From an uncultured Lachnospiraceae bacterium (GTDB lineage: Bacteria > Bacillota > Clostridia > Lachnospirales > Lachnospiraceae): a stretch of 64,000 nt of DNA. The stretch spans positions 79,210 to 143,209 of the forward strand of contig CACYMJ010000007.1 of the NCBI GenBank assembly GCA_902775485.1. Direction: 5' to 3'. The notes beneath the pieces were generated by a model, which was not told the origin of the DNA, made no database searches, and saw only the letters and a list, made by a program, of their open reading frames with translations. A program made the translations under genes and the position numbers. Below, in pieces: positions 44,882 to 54,205 of this stretch (position 1 is its first letter; each line of letters starts with the position of its first letter).

Positions 44882-47800
44882 ATGTACGAAAAGGTGTCAA
44901 CGGACCTCGGATTTACCGACAGGGAAAAACAGGTCGAGAAGTTCTGGGCTGATAATGATATTTTTGAAAAGAGTCTGAAAAACCGCGAAGGAAATCAGAC
45001 ATACATGTTCTATGACGGACCGCCCACGGCTAACGGAAAGCCGCATATCGGGCATGTCCTTACCCGTGTTATCAAGGATATGATCCCCAGATACCGCACG
45101 ATGAAGGGATACTATGTTCCGCGTAAGGCCGGATGGGATACTCACGGACTGCCTGTTGAACTTGAGGTCGAAAAACTCCTCGGACTTGACGGCAAGGAGC
45201 AGATAGAAGAATACGGACTGGCGCCGTTTATAGATAAGTGTAAGGAAAGTGTCTGGAAATATAAGGGCATGTGGGAGGATTTCTCGGGAACGGTAGGTTT
45301 CTGGGCAGATATGAACGACCCTTATGTAACTTATCATGATGATTTTATCGAAAGTGAATGGTGGGCTCTTAAGACCATATGGGACAAGGGTCTTTTGTAT
45401 AAGGGATTCAAGATCGTTCCCTACTGTCCGAGATGCGGCACCCCTCTTTCTTCGCATGAGGTGGCACAGGGCTACAAGACGCTGAAGGAACGTACAGCGA
45501 TCGTAAGGTTCAAGATCAAGGATGAGGATGCATATTTCCTTGCATGGACGACAACTCCCTGGACACTTGCGAGCAACATCGGACTGTGCGTAAATCCCGA
45601 AGATACATACATCAGGGTTAAGGCTGCGGACGGATATACATATATTCTTGCCGAAGCCCTTGCCGACAGCGTTCTCGGAGGGATAGAGCGCGCTGAGGGC
45701 ACTCCTGCTTATGAGGTACTTGAAACATACAAAGGCACGGATCTTGAGTACAAAGAGTACGAACCGCTTTATCAGTGTGCAAAGGATTGCGCCGATGCAC
45801 AGAACAAGAAAGCGTTTTTCGTATACTGCGACGACTACGTAACAATGGCCGACGGTACAGGCATTGTTCATATCGCACCGGCTTTCGGTGAAGACGATGC
45901 AAGAGTCGGAAGAAAATATGACGCTCCATTTGTTCAGATGGTTGATGAAAAGGGTGTGATGAAGGATGAGACACCTTTTGCCGGAATGCGTGCAAAACCG
46001 ACGCAGGCCGAGATCGATGCCGGAGCGGTCAGTGCCGATCCCGAAGTTCTCAAGGAACTTGATGCAAGAGGAATACTGTTCTCGGCTCCCAAGGTTGAGC
46101 ATGATTATCCTCACTGCTGGAGATGTTCGACACCCCTTATATACTATGCCCGCGAGTCATGGTATATAGAGATGACAAAGGTAAGGGATGACCTTATAAA
46201 GAATAACAATACGATCAACTGGATCCCGGAATCGATAGGAACCGGACGATTCGGAAACTGGCTTGAGAACATTCAGGACTGGGCCGTATCACGAAACCGT
46301 TACTGGGGAACTCCGCTTAACGTGTGGGAGTGCGAATGCGGACACAGGGAATCCATCGGAAGCCGCGAGGAACTCAGGGAAAAATCGGGACGTGATGACG
46401 CCCTTACGGTTGAACTTCACAGGCCGTATATCGATGAATTCACGATAACATGTCCGAAGTGCGGCAAACAGATGAAGCGTGTTCCTGAAGTCATAGACTG
46501 CTGGTTTGATTCGGGTGCAATGCCGTTTGCACAGTATCATTATCCGTTTGAGAATAAGGAACTGTTTGAGTCAAGATTCCCTGCACAGTTCATATCCGAG
46601 GCGGTCGACCAGACGAGAGGATGGTTCTATTCACTGCTTGCCGAATCAACGCTTCTGTTCAACAAAGCACCGTATGAGAATGTTATAGTCCTCGGACTGG
46701 TTCTTGATGAAAACGGCGAGAAGATGAGTAAGTCCAAGGGTAATGCGGTAGATCCGTTTGATGCTCTTGCAACGATGGGCGCAGATGCGATCCGCTGGTA
46801 TTTCTATATCAATTCGGCCCCCTGGCTTCCGAACAGATTCCATGACAAGGCCGTCATGGAAGGTCAGAGAAAGTTTATGGGAACGCTTTGGAACACGTAT
46901 GCGTTCTTTGTACTGTATGCGAATATAGATGATTTCGATGCAACAAAATACAGTCTCGATTATGACAGTCTTACCGTTATGGATAAGTGGATATTGTCCA
47001 AGCTGTATTCAACGATAGACGATGTAGATAAGAATCTTGACAGGTATCAGATCCCCGAGGCTGCAAGAGCCCTTCAGGACTTTGTCGAGGATCTTTCAAA
47101 CTGGTATGTCAGACGATGCCGTGAACGTTTCTGGGCAAAGGGAATGGAGCAGGACAAGATCAATGCTTACATGACATTGTACACGGCGCTCGTAGAGATA
47201 TCCAAGACGGCCGCTCCGATGATCCCGTTCATGACGGAACAGATCTACCGTAATCTTGTATGCTCGATAGATAAAAATGCTCCCGAGAGTGTTCATCTGT
47301 GCGACTTCCCCAAAGTTCGCAGCGAATGGATAGACGCGGAACTTGAAGCCGATATGGACCATGTGTTAAAGACCGTTGTTATGGGAAGGGCGTGCAGGAA
47401 TGCGGCGAACATCAAGAACAGACAGCCCATAGCAAAGATGCTTATCAAAGCGGAGTTTACGCTCGGAGATTTTTACAAAGAGATAATCGAGGACGAGCTG
47501 AATGTCAAATCTGTTGAGTTTACCGACGATGTCCGTGCATTCACCACGTATACCTTCAAACCTCAGCTTAAAACCGTCGGACCCAGGTACGGCAAATTCC
47601 TCGGCGGCATACAGAAGTATCTGGCAGCTGTTGACGGAAACGAAGCGATGGATACGCTGAACGCATCAGGAGTGCTTACGTTTGAAGTTGACGGAAACAG
47701 CATTGAGCTTGGTAAAGATGACCTTCTTATAGAGATGACAAAACAGGAAGGATTTGAGTCTCTTAGTGAGGGCAGCATCACTGTCGTGCTTGATACGAAG

Positions 47801-48070
47801 CTTACAGATGAACTTATCGAGGAAGGTTTTGTCCGCGAGATCGTATCCAAGGTTCAGACGATGCGTAAAGAAGCCGGATTCGAGGTCATGGACAGGATAA
47901 TCGTGTATTCGAAAGACAACGATAAGATCGCAAAGATACTGTCGGATAATAAAGATGTGATCATGAAGGAAGTACTTGCCGATGATATCGTAACGACGGG
48001 TACTGACGGATATGTCAAAGAGTGGAACATAAACGGCGAGACAGTCACTCTCGGTGTAAAGAAACAATAA
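44882..48070 (+). CDS. ileS: Isoleucine--tRNA ligase, type 2 (long form)
   Basis: This 1062-aa class I synthetase charges tRNA-Ile. It has the signature HIGH in GKPHIGHVLTRV near residue 52, the editing domain inserted at about 200-410 (WTTTPWTLASN), the KMSKS loop in GEKMSKSKGNAVDPF near residue 617, and a tRNA-binding C-terminal region. The FYDGPPTANGKPHIGH form and length above 1000 resemble the eukaryote-like IleS2 group, which is naturally less sensitive to mupirocin. Start 44882 follows AGGAG; an in-frame ATG nine bases earlier overlaps the queT stop. Confidence 0.95.
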   Translation: MYEKVSTDLGFTDREKQVEKFWADNDIFEKSLKNREGNQTYMFYDGPPTANGKPHIGHVLTRVIKDMIPRYRTMKGYYVPRKAGWDTHGLPVELEVEKLLGLDGKEQIEEYGLAPFIDKCKESVWKYKGMWEDFSGTVGFWADMNDPYVTYHDDFIESEWWALKTIWDKGLLYKGFKIVPYCPRCGTPLSSHEVAQGYKTLKERTAIVRFKIKDEDAYFLAWTTTPWTLASNIGLCVNPEDTYIRVKAADGYTYILAEALADSVLGGIERAEGTPAYEVLETYKGTDLEYKEYEPLYQCAKDCADAQNKKAFFVYCDDYVTMADGTGIVHIAPAFGEDDARVGRKYDAPFVQMVDEKGVMKDETPFAGMRAKPTQAEIDAGAVSADPEVLKELDARGILFSAPKVEHDYPHCWRCSTPLIYYARESWYIEMTKVRDDLIKNNNTINWIPESIGTGRFGNWLENIQDWAVSRNRYWGTPLNVWECECGHRESIGSREELREKSGRDDALTVELHRPYIDEFTITCPKCGKQMKRVPEVIDCWFDSGAMPFAQYHYPFENKELFESRFPAQFISEAVDQTRGWFYSLLAESTLLFNKAPYENVIVLGLVLDENGEKMSKSKGNAVDPFDALATMGADAIRWYFYINSAPWLPNRFHDKAVMEGQRKFMGTLWNTYAFFVLYANIDDFDATKYSLDYDSLTVMDKWILSKLYSTIDDVDKNLDRYQIPEAARALQDFVEDLSNWYVRRCRERFWAKGMEQDKINAYMTLYTALVEISKTAAPMIPFMTEQIYRNLVCSIDKNAPESVHLCDFPKVRSEWIDAELEADMDHVLKTVVMGRACRNAANIKNRQPIAKMLIKAEFTLGDFYKEIIEDELNVKSVEFTDDVRAFTTYTFKPQLKTVGPRYGKFLGGIQKYLAAVDGNEAMDTLNASGVLTFEVDGNSIELGKDDLLIEMTKQEGFESLSEGSITVVLDTKLTDELIEEGFVREIVSKVQTMRKEAGFEVMDRIIVYSKDNDKIAKILSDNKDVIMKEVLADDIVTTGTDGYVKEWNINGETVTLGVKKQ

Positions 48071-48082
48071 GGAGGATATTTG

Positions 48083-50545
48083 ATGGCAGCACGTAAGACG
48101 GGTTTTAACAAGGAAACATTTAAAAAACAGGTAAAGGAAAACGTTAAGGCGCTTTTCAGAAAGACTCTTGAAGAGGCAAATGAGCAACAGATATACCAGG
48201 CCGTTGCCTATACCGTAAAGGACACGATAATCGATAACTGGCTTGAGACACAGAAGGCCTATGAAAAACAGGACCCCAAGACCGTCTACTATCTGTCGAT
48301 GGAATTTCTTATGGGAAGAGCCCTCGGCAATGCGATGATCAATCTCAAAGAGTATAAAGAGATCGCGGAAGCGCTTGATGAACTCGGCATAAATATCGAT
48401 CTTGTTGAGGACCAGGAGAGAGATCCCGCACTCGGAAACGGAGGTCTTGGAAGACTTGCGGCATGTTTCCTCGATTCACTCGCAACACTCGGATACAACG
48501 CATACGGATGCGGTATCCGTTACCGTTACGGAATGTTCCGCCAGAAGATAAAGGACGGATTCCAGGTTGAGGCTCCCGATAACTGGCTCAAGGACGGTTA
48601 CCCGTTCGAGCTTCGCCGCCCGGAATATGCCAAGATCGTCAAGTTCGGCGGTAATGTTGTGGTTAATGTGGACGAGAAGGGTGAAAATCATTTCTCACAG
48701 GAGAACTACCAGAGCGTTCAGGCTATTCCCTATGACCTTCCGATACCCGGATACGGAAACGGTGTTGTAAATACGCTTCGTATATGGGATGCACAGCCGG
48801 TGGAATGCTTCCAGCTTGACTCCTTTGACAAGGGTGATTACCGCCTTGCCGTCGAGCAGGAAAACCTCGCAAGAAACATCTGTGAAGTTCTCTATCCCAA
48901 CGACAACCATTATGCAGGTAAGGAACTGCGTCTTAAACAGCAGTATTTCTTCGTGTCGGCAAGTGTACAGGAAGCTGTTGAAAAATACATGAGAAAACAC
49001 GATGACATCAGGAAGCTTTACGAGAAAGTGACCTTCCAGATGAACGATACTCATCCGACACTTACAGTTCCCGAACTTATGAGGATACTTATGGATGACT
49101 ACGGACTCGGCTGGGAAGAGGCATGGTCTGTTACGACCAAGACTGTTGCCTATACGAACCATACGATCATGTCCGAGGCACTTGAGAAATGGCCTATCGA
49201 ACTGTTCTCAAGCCTTCTTCCGAGAATCTACCAGATCGTTGAGGAGATCAACAGAAGGTTCTGTCTTCTTATCGAGGCTTCTCATCCCGGCAATGTGGAA
49301 AAGATCCGCAAGATGGCCATCATTTATGACGGACAGGTAAAAATGGCTCACATGGCGATCTGCGCTTCATATTCGGTAAACGGTGTTGCAAGGCTTCATA
49401 CTGAGATACTTAAGAAACAGGAGCTGCGCGATTTTTATGAGCTTATGCCGGATAAGTTCAACAACAAGACAAACGGTATCACACAGAGGAGATTCCTCCT
49501 TCATGCCAATCCGCTTCTTGCCGACTGGGTAACGGCGCATGTTGGTGATGAGTGGATAACGGATCTTACCGTACTTCGTCATCTGAAGGTTTATGCTGAT
49601 GACAAGAAGGCTCAGCATGAGTTCATGAACATAAAGTACCAGAACAAGGTAAGACTTGCAAAGTACATCCTCGAGCATAACGGTATCGAGGTCGATCCCA
49701 GATCGATATTCGATGTTCAGGTAAAGCGTCTGCACGAGTATAAGCGACAGCTCATGAACATCCTGCATATCATGTATCTGTACAACGAGCTCAAGGAACA
49801 TCCCGACATGGAGTTTACTCCCCGTACGTTCATATTCGGTGCGAAAGCGGCAGCGGGCTACAAGAATGCAAAGCTTACGATCAAACTGATCAACTCCGTC
49901 GCTGATGTGATCAATAATGACGGTTCGATAAACGGAAAGATAAAGGTTGTGTTCATAGAGGATTACTGCGTATCAAATGCCGAACTGATCATTGCGGCAG
50001 CGGATGTATCCGAACAGATCTCAACCGCATCCAAGGAAGCATCGGGAACGGGTAACATGAAGTTCATGCTCAACGGCGCCATCACGATAGGAACGATGGA
50101 CGGTGCAAACGTGGAGATGCATGAAGAAGTCGGAGCGGAGAACATTTTCATCTTCGGTCTGTCATCGGATGAGGTCATCAACTACGAGCAGAACGGCGGA
50201 TACGATCCCAACGTGATCTTCAATAACAATGCCGCCATCAGAAAAGTCCTGATGCAGCTCGTTAACGGAACGTACAGTAAGGATACGGAACTGTTCAGGG
50301 ATCTTTACAATTCGCTCCTTAATACGCAGTGCACCGCAAAGGCGGATACATATTTCATCCTCAAGGATTTTGAGTCATATGCCGAGACCCAGAAACAGAT
50401 CGAGGAAGCATACAAGGATACTAAGCGTTGGAACAAGATGGCCATAATGAATGTTGCATGTTCCGGCAAGTTCTCATCAGACAGGACCATTCAGGAATAT
50501 GTTGATGATATATGGCATCTTGACAAGGTTATCGTCAAAAAGTAA
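48083..50545 (+). CDS. glgP: Glycogen/starch/alpha-glucan phosphorylase
   Basis: This 820-aa PLP enzyme releases glucose 1-phosphate from alpha-1,4-glucans. It has YLSMEFLMGRALGNA near residue 75, DPALGNGGLGRLAACFLDS, the cofactor lysine in EASGTGNMKFMLNG near residue 660, TIGTMDGANVEM, and VKRLHEYKRQL. Length is standard. AAGGAGG precedes ATG 48083. No branching or synthesis genes are adjacent, so the glucan may be glycogen or imported maltodextrin. Confidence 0.96.
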   Translation: MAARKTGFNKETFKKQVKENVKALFRKTLEEANEQQIYQAVAYTVKDTIIDNWLETQKAYEKQDPKTVYYLSMEFLMGRALGNAMINLKEYKEIAEALDELGINIDLVEDQERDPALGNGGLGRLAACFLDSLATLGYNAYGCGIRYRYGMFRQKIKDGFQVEAPDNWLKDGYPFELRRPEYAKIVKFGGNVVVNVDEKGENHFSQENYQSVQAIPYDLPIPGYGNGVVNTLRIWDAQPVECFQLDSFDKGDYRLAVEQENLARNICEVLYPNDNHYAGKELRLKQQYFFVSASVQEAVEKYMRKHDDIRKLYEKVTFQMNDTHPTLTVPELMRILMDDYGLGWEEAWSVTTKTVAYTNHTIMSEALEKWPIELFSSLLPRIYQIVEEINRRFCLLIEASHPGNVEKIRKMAIIYDGQVKMAHMAICASYSVNGVARLHTEILKKQELRDFYELMPDKFNNKTNGITQRRFLLHANPLLADWVTAHVGDEWITDLTVLRHLKVYADDKKAQHEFMNIKYQNKVRLAKYILEHNGIEVDPRSIFDVQVKRLHEYKRQLMNILHIMYLYNELKEHPDMEFTPRTFIFGAKAAAGYKNAKLTIKLINSVADVINNDGSINGKIKVVFIEDYCVSNAELIIAAADVSEQISTASKEASGTGNMKFMLNGAITIGTMDGANVEMHEEVGAENIFIFGLSSDEVINYEQNGGYDPNVIFNNNAAIRKVLMQLVNGTYSKDTELFRDLYNSLLNTQCTAKADTYFILKDFESYAETQKQIEEAYKDTKRWNKMAIMNVACSGKFSSDRTIQEYVDDIWHLDKVIVKK

Positions 50546-50548
50546 TTT

Positions 50549-51406
50549 ATGAACATTTCACGAGCCAGACAACTCCGGATCCCCGGGCCCGATAAAAAAA
50601 CGAGCTACGGGGGTGATCAGACGTGGTTTTCGTCAAATACGAAAGCCGCGGGAGGCTGCGGCTCGGTCGCGGGAGCAAATGCTCTGCGGTCTCTTGCGCA
50701 GACAGATGCCGATTTCAGAAAAAAGATCGCGCTTGCAAAGAATATCCCCGCACAGATCAAGGATGCATTGTGCTCGCAGTGCCCCGGTCATGAAAGCTTC
50801 TCGCTTTTAATGACGGGGGTATACGAGACAATGGGATCTATTGAGATATTCCCGCTCAATCTCATCTATGACCGGAAGGAAAGGTCATCCAAACCGTTTA
50901 CCGTTTTAAAAAGTACATACGGCCTTACCAATATGGGCTTTATCACGGGTATCATAAGATTTTGCCGCAAACTGTCGATAGATATAGAGGTAAGATCGGT
51001 ATCCGCAGCTTTTCTGTCCAAGGATGAGGCCGAAAAGTTCATAAGGGAAGGCCTGAAAAAAAGCGGGGCCGTAGTCCTGCTGACATGCCGGAACAAACAC
51101 AATGCCCGGCTTTTTAAGCGGGATGCCGATTTAGGCGAAAGGCTGACGGACGGGACGGACTCTCCGATAAAAAGCCATTTTACGACGATCACGGACATAG
51201 ACAATGACAGACTCCTTATAACGACATGGGGAAGGCCCGGTATAGTCGATTTTAACGAACTTGCGGGAAGCTGGAAGAGTATAAGGGCATATGAGGCGTC
51301 GCTTATGTACATTGTTCCGTCAACAAGAAAAGAAGCCACATCCTGTATGATAAATGCCTGGAAATTGTTTGCATCAGGCATCGGACATGCACTCATGAGA
51401 AGATAG
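50549..51406 (+). CDS. Putative papain-like cysteine peptidase, unknown family
   Basis: This 285-aa soluble protein was not assigned to a named family. The segment GGCGSVAGANALRSL at about 36-50 looks like the active-site Cys on the first helix of papain/C39-type peptidases. KSHFTTITDID near residue 210, followed by LLITTWGRPG, looks like the His strand and the strand after it. The middle part is helical. It starts three bases after the glgP stop and so is co-transcribed. It could be a peptidase or a transglutaminase-like acyltransferase. Confidence 0.6.
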   Translation: MNISRARQLRIPGPDKKTSYGGDQTWFSSNTKAAGGCGSVAGANALRSLAQTDADFRKKIALAKNIPAQIKDALCSQCPGHESFSLLMTGVYETMGSIEIFPLNLIYDRKERSSKPFTVLKSTYGLTNMGFITGIIRFCRKLSIDIEVRSVSAAFLSKDEAEKFIREGLKKSGAVVLLTCRNKHNARLFKRDADLGERLTDGTDSPIKSHFTTITDIDNDRLLITTWGRPGIVDFNELAGSWKSIRAYEASLMYIVPSTRKEATSCMINAWKLFASGIGHALMRR

Positions 51407-51450
51407 AGGCGGAGATCGCATTTTTTTATAAAAAAATTTTCCGTTACCGT

Positions 51451-51476
51451 TAAGAAAAAATAAGATGTGCCGATAA
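51451..51476 (+). promoter_or_regulatory. Sigma-28 (SigD/FliA)-type promoter for flgM
   Basis: TAAG (51451-51454), a 14-base spacer and GCCGATAA (51469-51476), a close match to the flagellar sigma consensus TAAA-N15-GCCGATAT. It precedes flgM, so the anti-sigma factor is probably controlled by the sigma it inhibits. Confidence 0.78.
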
Positions 51477-51555
51477 ATATACTGTAAACCATGTATGGGT
51501 TACGGTACTTAAGGGGATAAACGGGGAGTGATCTCCAGGGAAGGAGGAAAATGTT

Positions 51556-51837
51556 ATGCGTATAGAAGCATACAATGCCGTAAGTCAGATCTATTCGGCC
51601 CAGAAGCCTTCAAAGATCAACAAAGCACAGGCTGCTTACGGAAAAGATCAGGTTCAGATTTCCAGTATCGGAAAGGATATCCAGACTGCGAAATCAGCAG
51701 TGGCAAACGCTTCAGACATCAGAAAGGAAGTTACGGAGCCTATTAAAGCTGCCATTGCAAACGGTACTTATAATGTGAGCAATGATGATTTTGCATCAAA
51801 ACTGCTTGCAAAGTACGAGGAAAAGCTTAGCTTCTGA
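51556..51837 (+). CDS. flgM: Anti-sigma-28 factor FlgM
   Basis: This 93-aa protein binds and holds the flagellar sigma factor until hook completion, when it is exported. The C-terminal half has the FlgM helices (SDIRKEVTEPIKAAIANGTY, DFASKLLAKYEEKL). GGAAGGAGG precedes the ATG. It opens the late flagellar operon: flgM, flgN and two hook-associated protein genes. Its sigma-28-type promoter indicates feedback control. Confidence 0.93.
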   Translation: MRIEAYNAVSQIYSAQKPSKINKAQAAYGKDQVQISSIGKDIQTAKSAVANASDIRKEVTEPIKAAIANGTYNVSNDDFASKLLAKYEEKLSF

Positions 51838-51889
51838 TAAACAAACATATCAGAAGCTAAGGTTGCTGACTTAGTGAAGGGGACTGACA

Positions 51890-52405
51890 GTGGCAAGCCT
51901 TATCGAAGAACTCATTGAAACACTTAATAAGGAAAATGAAGAATACGAGAAGTTGCTGGAAATGTCCAAACGCAAATCGGCCGTTATAGTATCAAGAGAT
52001 ATACCGGCCCTTGAAAAAATCACGGATGATGAACAGATCGTTGTGTCAAGGATCGCTAATCTGGACTCAAAAAGAGCCCAGGTAACGAGTGACATCGCGA
52101 ATGTGATCAACAAGGATGTTGAAACATTAAAGCTGTCCGTACTGATCGAACTGCTTTCAAAACAACCGAACGAGCAGCGTGCTCTTGCAGAGATTCACGA
52201 TAAGCTTAAAACCACGGTTGAATCGGTTCGTGCGATAAATGAAAGCAACAAACAGTTGATCGACCAGTCGCTTGAAATGGTGGAATTTGATCTTAACATG
52301 ATCAGAGCCATGAGACAGGCACCTGAGACCAACAACTACGGCAGGAGCGCTGTAAGCGTGGGAGATACACTCGGATCGGTAAGAGGCTTTGATGCGAAGC
52401 AGTAG
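51890..52405 (+). CDS. flgN: FlgN family flagellar export chaperone
   Basis: This 171-aa all-helical protein resembles FlgN, the cytoplasmic chaperone that delivers FlgK and FlgL to the export gate. It has heptad patterns throughout, and its C-terminal 40 residues are less structured. The start is GTG 51890 with AAGGGG upstream. It lies between flgM and flgK, the usual place. Confidence 0.88.
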   Translation: MASLIEELIETLNKENEEYEKLLEMSKRKSAVIVSRDIPALEKITDDEQIVVSRIANLDSKRAQVTSDIANVINKDVETLKLSVLIELLSKQPNEQRALAEIHDKLKTTVESVRAINESNKQLIDQSLEMVEFDLNMIRAMRQAPETNNYGRSAVSVGDTLGSVRGFDAKQ

Positions 52406-52439
52406 GTAATGATTTTGCCGGAAGGCAAGAGGTGATCCC

Positions 52440-54158
52440 ATGTCGTTGATGAGCGGTCTTTTCGTCGGTGCAACCGGACTTCAGACAAGCCAGAATTCGC
52501 TGCATACAACAGCACATAACCTTTCGAACGTCGAAACACCGGGTTATGTCCGTCAGCAGACGCTGCACGCGGACATGACTTATAATAATATATCAAACGC
52601 ACCCGTTTCAAAAATGCAGATAGGCCTCGGGGTTGAGTACGATATCGTACGCCAGGTCAGGGATGAGTTCCTTGACAAGTCGTATCGTAGGGAAACCGGC
52701 AGGTCTTCTTTTTATGAGATCTGTCAGGAGACCACGCAGGAGATCGAAACACTCCTCGGGGAATTTGACGGAGTGGCATTTCAGGAATCCATCGGGGGTC
52801 TGTGGACTTCCGTGCAGGAACTTCAAAAGGATCCGCTCAGTTCGGTAACAAAGGGCGCGTTCGTTAACACGGCTGCCCAGTTTTTGGAAAGAGCGCAGGC
52901 GGTTTATAACGGACTGTCGGATTATCAGGATAATCTCAATGCACGTATAAAGGAATTCGTTGACAGGATCAATGATCTCGGAGATCAGATCCATAAGCTT
53001 AACGATGCCATACACAAGGAAGAACTCGGCGAGCAGGAAGCCAATGACCTCAGGGATCAGAGGAACAAAGCTCTCGATGAACTGTCTTCGCTCGTGAACA
53101 TATCCTATTTTACAAACGCTGACGGAGCTACGGAAGTGCTTGTGGAGGGAGTGGAACTTGTAGCAAGGGACAGAGTCTTCCATATGGATACCGTTATCGA
53201 TGAAGGTACCGGTTTTTACACACCGGTATGGCCCCAGAACATGAACGCGGAAGTGTTCATAAGAAATGAAGAGATCGCAACGGCATTCAACACGGATATA
53301 GGCGAACTCAAATCCATCGTTCTTGCAAGGGGCGATCGAAGAGCAAACTATACCGATATGAACTATGAAACGTATATCAACGGTAAATACACATTTAATC
53401 CGGATCCTTCCGATCCTGCTCAGGAAGTTACTCAGAACCTTATTCCCACATCCAAATCCGTGGTAATGAAGGTTCAGGCTGAACTTGACCAGATGGTCCA
53501 CTCTCTTATGACGGAAGTGAACAATATACTGACAGGTGAGAAGAAAGAGATAGATGCGGGAGGAAAGCCTTCATACGATCCCGATGAAAATCTTCCGAAG
53601 GAACTGTTTGTAAGGCTCGGAACGCCCAGATATGAGATCGATCCCGGAACAGGCAAGTATGTGTACGTTGAGGAAGATAAGCAGCCTTCACATGCCGATA
53701 TAGACAAACTTTACACGATAACAAACATGAAGATCAATCCCGATCTGTTAAAGACACCTTCGCTTCTGGGTAAGTCCGCGGGGACAGCAAAGGATGAGCC
53801 GGGATTTATGACCATCCAGGGTGAAGTCGATCATGCAAAAGCGGATGCTCTTGTTGATGCGTTTAACGCAAACTTTTCGACATTGTCTCCGGATCTTACG
53901 ACGACATATAACTACAGGGACTATTATTCGGCACTTGTCGGTCAGGTAGCTATCGAGGGATCTGTTTATTCAAGCATAGTGGAAGCACAGCAGGTGGCCA
54001 CGCATAACCTTAATGACAGCAGGGATGCGATAATGGGCGTATCCTCAAACGAAGAGCTGACGAACATGATCAAGTACCAGAACGCATACAATGCGGCATC
54101 AAGATATATCACGGCATGTAATGATCTGCTTGAGAACCTTATCCAGAACCTGACATGA
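52440..54158 (+). CDS. flgK: Flagellar hook-associated protein FlgK (first copy)
   Basis: This 572-aa protein forms the hook-filament junction. The N-terminus has the rod/hook signature GLFVGATGLQTSQNSLHTTAHNLSNVETPGYVRQQ and the C-terminus the matching helix (SNEELTNMIKYQNAYNAASR, then TACNDLLENLIQNL). The middle domain is variable. GAGGTG precedes the ATG. A second FlgK-like gene follows after 47 bases; the two share the terminal motifs but differ in the middle. Confidence 0.93.
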   Translation: MSLMSGLFVGATGLQTSQNSLHTTAHNLSNVETPGYVRQQTLHADMTYNNISNAPVSKMQIGLGVEYDIVRQVRDEFLDKSYRRETGRSSFYEICQETTQEIETLLGEFDGVAFQESIGGLWTSVQELQKDPLSSVTKGAFVNTAAQFLERAQAVYNGLSDYQDNLNARIKEFVDRINDLGDQIHKLNDAIHKEELGEQEANDLRDQRNKALDELSSLVNISYFTNADGATEVLVEGVELVARDRVFHMDTVIDEGTGFYTPVWPQNMNAEVFIRNEEIATAFNTDIGELKSIVLARGDRRANYTDMNYETYINGKYTFNPDPSDPAQEVTQNLIPTSKSVVMKVQAELDQMVHSLMTEVNNILTGEKKEIDAGGKPSYDPDENLPKELFVRLGTPRYEIDPGTGKYVYVEEDKQPSHADIDKLYTITNMKINPDLLKTPSLLGKSAGTAKDEPGFMTIQGEVDHAKADALVDAFNANFSTLSPDLTTTYNYRDYYSALVGQVAIEGSVYSSIVEAQQVATHNLNDSRDAIMGVSSNEELTNMIKYQNAYNAASRYITACNDLLENLIQNLT

Positions 54159-54205
54159 TAAATGAAGACAGGGGACGGAGTGCAGTTTTTGCATAGGAGA
54201 AAAAC

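Noticed and set aside
44897-46114. Minus-strand open frame of about 405 codons inside ileS
   Set aside because: It is fully antisense to conserved synthetase motifs, with no ribosome site or recognisable protein.
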